From NCBI GenBank assembly GCA_026314275.1, contig CP111109.1, forward strand, positions 124,001-188,000: 64,000 bases of DNA. Direction: 5' to 3'. This document shows, in pieces, positions 60,445 to 64,000 of the stretch. This DNA is from JAGOEY01 sp017997515 (GTDB lineage Bacteria > Pseudomonadota > Gammaproteobacteria > Burkholderiales > Burkholderiaceae_C). Every line of letters begins with the position of its first letter. Positions within the stretch are counted from its first letter, which is position 1. The notes below the pieces were generated by a model. The model worked only from the letters and a program-made list of their open reading frames with translations. It had not been told where the DNA came from and did not search any database. A program made the position numbers and the translations under genes.

Positions 60445-61404
60445 TCAGGTTGTGGCAGGAATCAGGAAGTCCCGGCTGATACGTCCGCCCAGCTCATTCA
60501 CGCGGTCAAGGAACTGCGTCAGAAACGCGTGCAGACCGGTTGCAAGGATTTCGTCGATGCGTGCGTACTGCAGGTCGGCCAGCAGTTTGCCAGCACGGCG
60601 CTGGGTTTCCTTCGACTGGTCGTTGGACACCATCACCAGGTTGTTGACCACTTCGACCAGGCTCGCGTGCAGCGAACGCGGCATGTCGGCCCGCAGGATC
60701 AGCAGGTCGGCCACACGTTCAGGCTTGATCACGTCGCGGTAGACCTTGCGGTAGATCTCGAAGGCCGAGACGCTGCGCAGGATGGAGCTCCAGTGGTAGA
60801 AGTCGTATTCTTGGTCGCGCTCATCGGCAGTGCCGAAGAAGTCGCTTTCCACTGCGTGGAACTTCACATCCACCAGCCGCGCCGTGTTGTCGGCACGCTC
60901 CAGGAAGGTGCCCAGGCGCAGGAAATAAAAGGCCTCGTCCTGCAGCATCGTGCCCAGCACCACGCCACGCGACAGGTGCGAGCGGAACTTGACCCAGTCA
61001 AAAAACTGCGACGGGTCGCGTTCAAACTCACCGTCCCGCAGCATCCGTTTGGCTTCAAGCCAGGTCTGGTTTTGTGTCTCCCACGCTTCGGTGGTGAGGG
61101 AGCCCCGCACGGCACGCGCGTTTTCACGTGCGGCGCGCAGACAGGAGATGATGGACGACGGGTTTTCCTCGTCCTTCACCATAAATTCCATCACATCATT
61201 TTGGGCAATGTCGCCGTGTTTTTCGTTGTACGCGGGCAGCAGTTCGCTGATGGACAACAAACCCTGCCAGCCCACCCGGGCCACGCCGGCGGATTGGGGC
61301 AGCAGAGATGTTTGGTAGTTCACATCCAGCATACGGGCCGTGTTTTCGGCACGCTCGGTGTAACGGGACATCCAGAAGAGATGGTCGGCGGTGCGTGACA
61401 ACAT
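60445..61404 (-). CDS. Alpha-E domain-containing protein
   Basis: 319 residues, all-helical. Typical start RTADHLFWMSRYTERAENTARMLDV and repeats such as LGTFLERADNTARLVDVKF. The family is always linked with circularly permuted ATP-grasp proteins; the pair is thought to make or transfer a peptide, but the substrate is unknown. Its start is 4 nt after the ATP-grasp stop. Confidence 0.92.
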   Translation of the reverse strand: MLSRTADHLFWMSRYTERAENTARMLDVNYQTSLLPQSAGVARVGWQGLLSISELLPAYNEKHGDIAQNDVMEFMVKDEENPSSIISCLRAARENARAVRGSLTTEAWETQNQTWLEAKRMLRDGEFERDPSQFFDWVKFRSHLSRGVVLGTMLQDEAFYFLRLGTFLERADNTARLVDVKFHAVESDFFGTADERDQEYDFYHWSSILRSVSAFEIYRKVYRDVIKPERVADLLILRADMPRSLHASLVEVVNNLVMVSNDQSKETQRRAGKLLADLQYARIDEILATGLHAFLTQFLDRVNELGGRISRDFLIPATT

Positions 61405-61408
61405 GTTT

Positions 61409-62917
61409 TTACTCCTTCACGCCAGCAGTTTGAGATTGGGATTGGGCTGGGGCAGCGGCCTTCGGGGTCGATGCGCTTTCCAGAATCCAGGTGTCTTTGG
61501 TTCCACCACCCTGGCTGCTGTTGACGACCAGTGAGCCGTCCTTGAGCGCCACGCGGGTGAGGCCGCCGGGCACCATCTGCACCTCCTTGCCCGACAGCAC
61601 AAAGGGTCGCAGGTCGATGTGGCGCGGCGCAATGCCGGACTCCACAAAGGTGGGGCAGCTCGACAGGCTCAGTGTGGGCTGTGCAATGTAGCCGTCGGGT
61701 TTGGCCAGCACCACTTTCTTGAACTCTTCAATTTCCACATTGGTGGCTGCGGGGCCAATGATCATGCCGTAGCCGCCTGCGCCATGCACTTCCTTGACCA
61801 CCAGATCCTTCATGTTGGCAATGACGTAGCTCAGCTCGTCCTTGTTGCGGCACATGTAGGTGGGCACGTTCTTCAGGATGGGCTTTTCGCCGAGGTAGAA
61901 CTCGATCATCTTGGGCACGTAGGGGTAGATCGACTTGTCGTCGGCCACACCCGTGCCCACCGCATTGCAGATGGCCACGTTACCTGCGCGGTACGCACGC
62001 ATGAGGCCCGAGCAGCCCAGTGTGGACGTGGGGCGGAAGACTTCAGGGTCGAGGAAGTCGTCGTCCACCCGGCGGTAGATCACATCCACCTTGCGCAGGC
62101 CGCGCGTGGTGCGCATCCACACAAAGTCGTCCTTGACCAGCAAGTCCTGACCTTCAACCAGCTCCACACCCATCTGCTGGGCCAGGAAGGCATGCTCAAA
62201 GTAGGCGCTGTTGTACATGCCGGGGGTCAGCACCACCACGGTGGGCTCTGCGGTGGCTGGCGGCGCGGAGGCACGCAGGGTTTCGAGCAGCAGGTCGGGG
62301 TAATGGGCGACGGGCGCGACGCGGTTCTGGCTGAACAGGTCGGGGAACAGACGCATCATCATCTTGCGGTTTTCCAGCATGTAGCTCACACCGCTGGGCA
62401 CCCGCAGGTTGTCTTCGAGCACGTAGTACTCACCGTTGCCCTGGGCGTCGGGCGCACGCACGATGTCAATGCCTGCGATCTGGGAGTAAATCTGGTTGGG
62501 CACGTCCACACCCATCATCTCGGGTCGGAACTGGGCGTTGTTCAGGATCTGCTCGGCCGGGACGATACCGGCCTTGATGATGTCCTGGTCGTGGTAGACG
62601 TCATGGATGAAGCGGTTCAGGGCGGTCACACGCTGGACCAGGCCCTTTTCCATGCTGCTCCACTCGTGCGCAGGGATGATGCGCGGGATCAGGTCGAACG
62701 GGATGAGCCGCTCCGTACCCGAGCCGTCTTCGTCCTTGGCGCCATACACCGCGAAGGTGATGCCGACCCGTCGGAAGATCATCTCTGCTTCTTCGCGCCT
62801 TGACCGCATCGTAGTGCTTGGCTGGCGGCTGAGCCACTGGGCGTAGCTCTTGTAATGGTCCCTGACATCACTGCCCTCGAAGGGCAGCTGCGTGTACATC
62901 TCGTCAAATTTCAGCAT
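61409..62917 (-). CDS. Circularly permuted type 2 ATP-grasp protein
   Basis: 502 residues from the ATG at 62917 (AGGAG upstream). Family features include RLIPFDLIPRIIPAHEW, RAPDAQGNGEYYVLEDNLRVPSGVSYMLENR and KEVHGAGGYGMIIGPAA. ATP-grasp ligase linked to alpha-E proteins; together often with a transglutaminase-like protein, which is missing here. Function not established. Confidence 0.93.
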   Translation of the reverse strand: MLKFDEMYTQLPFEGSDVRDHYKSYAQWLSRQPSTTMRSRREEAEMIFRRVGITFAVYGAKDEDGSGTERLIPFDLIPRIIPAHEWSSMEKGLVQRVTALNRFIHDVYHDQDIIKAGIVPAEQILNNAQFRPEMMGVDVPNQIYSQIAGIDIVRAPDAQGNGEYYVLEDNLRVPSGVSYMLENRKMMMRLFPDLFSQNRVAPVAHYPDLLLETLRASAPPATAEPTVVVLTPGMYNSAYFEHAFLAQQMGVELVEGQDLLVKDDFVWMRTTRGLRKVDVIYRRVDDDFLDPEVFRPTSTLGCSGLMRAYRAGNVAICNAVGTGVADDKSIYPYVPKMIEFYLGEKPILKNVPTYMCRNKDELSYVIANMKDLVVKEVHGAGGYGMIIGPAATNVEIEEFKKVVLAKPDGYIAQPTLSLSSCPTFVESGIAPRHIDLRPFVLSGKEVQMVPGGLTRVALKDGSLVVNSSQGGGTKDTWILESASTPKAAAPAQSQSQTAGVKE

Positions 62918-63034
62918 GAAGCATCTCCTGTTACCAGCATAGCAAGTTCTGGGCCGAATCCTGGTGACACAAGTCACAAAAGCACGTTGACCTTACCCCT
63001 GATTACCCCAACAAGCACCGCCACCACTGCTGCA

Positions 63035-64000
63035 TCAGGGTGGCACATGCTGCCAGTAACGCGGCGCGTGTTCGCGCTCACACTGCACCTTGGTGGGCTC
63101 GGCACTGGACCAGGTGGCCGCACCACAGTGCACCGAATCACGCACCGCGATACCGTGGGATAGATACCGGGTCATCACCACCGGTGCAGGGTGGCCAAAC
63201 CGGTTGCGGTACCCCGCCTGCACGAGGGCAAAACGGGGCGACACAGCGTCCAGAAATGGCTCGCTGGACGAGGTCTTGCTGCCGTGGTGCGGCACCAGCA
63301 ACACGCCGGCCTGCAAGGCCGCCGTGTCCGCCCCAACCAGCCGCAGTTCTTGTGCGGCTTCAATGTCCCCCGCGAGCAAAGCGCTCCGATTTGGTGCACT
63401 GATACGCAGCACGCAACTTTTGGCATTGGGCTTTTTCTGCAAACCGTAGTCACTGGCCTGCGGGTGTAGCACTTCAAACACCACACCGTCCCACTGCCAA
63501 CGCTGGCCTGCGGTGCAGCGAGTGGACACGCGTGATGCCAGCAACGGGTGCCCGTCTTCAAGCGAGCTGACCAAAGCCGCCTGGGGCTGCATGGCCAGTA
63601 CGGCGGCGGCACCACCGGTGTGGTCGAGGTCGCTGTGGCTCAACATGAGTATGTCCACCCGCTCGCCGAGTGCCCGCAGCAACGGCACCAGCACCCGGTG
63701 GCCTGCGTCGCTTTCCAGCGAATAACGCGGACCCGCGTCGTACAGCAGCGTGTGCTCCGCCGTGCGCACCAGCACGGCGCTGCCCTGCCCCACATCGGCC
63801 GCAAGCAACTCGAATTCGCCCGCTGCGGGGCGCGGGGCCTGCCACAACAGCACAGGCAGCACCAGCGGCAAGCCCAACAGCCGAACCCACCACGGCAGCC
63901 GCGCCACCAAAAAAATACCACCCAATATGCCCATGGTGCCCACCCACAGGGCGGGAGTAGCTACTGAAACAATAGCAAATGGCCACTGTGCCAGCCCCTG
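63035..64000 (-). CDS. comEC: DNA internalization competence protein ComEC (C-terminal part)
   Basis: The frame is open to the right edge and gives 321 residues. After the last hydrophobic stretch (GGIFLVARLPWWVRLLGLPLVLPVLLW) comes the metallo-beta-lactamase-like domain with LSHSDLDHTGGAAAV and VLLVPHHGSKTSSS. In naturally competent bacteria ComEC forms the inner-membrane channel for single-stranded DNA. The N-terminal channel domain is outside the window. Confidence 0.92.
   Translation of the reverse strand, partial: QGLAQWPFAIVSVATPALWVGTMGILGGIFLVARLPWWVRLLGLPLVLPVLLWQAPRPAAGEFELLAADVGQGSAVLVRTAEHTLLYDAGPRYSLESDAGHRVLVPLLRALGERVDILMLSHSDLDHTGGAAAVLAMQPQAALVSSLEDGHPLLASRVSTRCTAGQRWQWDGVVFEVLHPQASDYGLQKKPNAKSCVLRISAPNRSALLAGDIEAAQELRLVGADTAALQAGVLLVPHHGSKTSSSEPFLDAVSPRFALVQAGYRNRFGHPAPVVMTRYLSHGIAVRDSVHCGAATWSSAEPTKVQCEREHAPRYWQHVPP
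63957..63980 (+). repeat. TAGC-type repeat core inside comEC
   Basis: GTAGCTACTGAAACAATAGC followed by AAAT resembles the hairpin core of the 30605 and 22363 copies. Read on the coding (minus) strand it encodes FAIVSVAT in a membrane segment. Confidence 0.5.

Noticed and set aside
1..64000. CRISPR arrays, tRNA or rRNA genes, insertion sequences, phage genes
   Set aside because: None was found: no regularly spaced direct repeats, no transposase or integrase frames and no tRNA cloverleaf were recognised by eye. This was not an exhaustive computation.

Overview
The window looks like a chromosomal segment of a GC-rich betaproteobacterium of the order Burkholderiales, most probably family Comamonadaceae (Rhodoferax/Polaromonas/Acidovorax neighbourhood). 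I infer this from the tripartite tricarboxylate transporter with its TctDE two-component system, the gntR-sdhCDAB-sdhE-gltA block, the narXL-narK-narK-narGHJI-ppiC cluster and two families of short interspersed repeats that I associate with that family. No tRNA, rRNA, insertion sequence, prophage or CRISPR array was seen.

Layout. 1-4.7 kb: tctCBA (minus) divergent from tctDE and an Hsp15-like S4 protein (plus). 4.8-7.2 kb: two small orphan proteins, a frameshifted aqpZ and a decayed BamE/OmpA-type gene. 7.2-12.5 kb (minus): mdh, a frameshifted citE-like lyase, a secreted orphan protein and acnB. 12.8-18.9 kb (plus): a GntR/UTRA regulator, then sdhCDAB, sdhE and gltA, so most of a TCA-cycle segment lies in two divergent groups. 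19.2-22.4 kb: frmR-frmA-fghA formaldehyde detoxification with an RNase D-like exonuclease gene overlapping fghA. 22.5-26.1 kb: an EptA-type phosphoethanolamine transferase, a radical SAM protein and an alpha/beta hydrolase. 26.3-29.3 kb: a GbsR-type regulator and a cyanide-insensitive-type cytochrome bd oxidase (cioAB), then an acyltransferase. 30.6-37.6 kb: an acyl/aromatic catabolism-like block (SDR, TetR, DsbA-like isomerase, nitronate monooxygenase, acyl-CoA dehydrogenase, etfBA). 37.8-45.3 kb: an MscS channel, an HDAC-like deacetylase, moxR-DUF58-transglutaminase (frameshifted) and mltB. 45.3-60.3 kb (minus): the nitrate respiration cluster narX-narL-narK1-narK2-narGHJI-ppiC, followed by carbonic anhydrase, a nitroreductase and a small conserved protein. 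60.4-64 kb (minus): alpha-E and ATP-grasp genes and the 3' part of comEC.

Three signals run across these blocks. First, a ~80-bp dual-hairpin repeat (five copies), four of them starting 3-10 nt after a stop codon, with compensatory base changes in its stems. Second, a ~55-bp TAGC-rich repeat (at least eight recognisable copies), several of them inside open reading frames; in mltB it encodes a lipobox. Third, three genes (aqpZ, citE-like, tgpA-like) each broken by one missing G in a G run, which looks more like homopolymer under-calling than biology. Regulatory sites readable by eye include an FNR-type box with a spaced -10 directly upstream of narX, a 28-bp perfect palindrome before the GbsR gene, and an ACGATCGT core shared by three promoters of the catabolic block.
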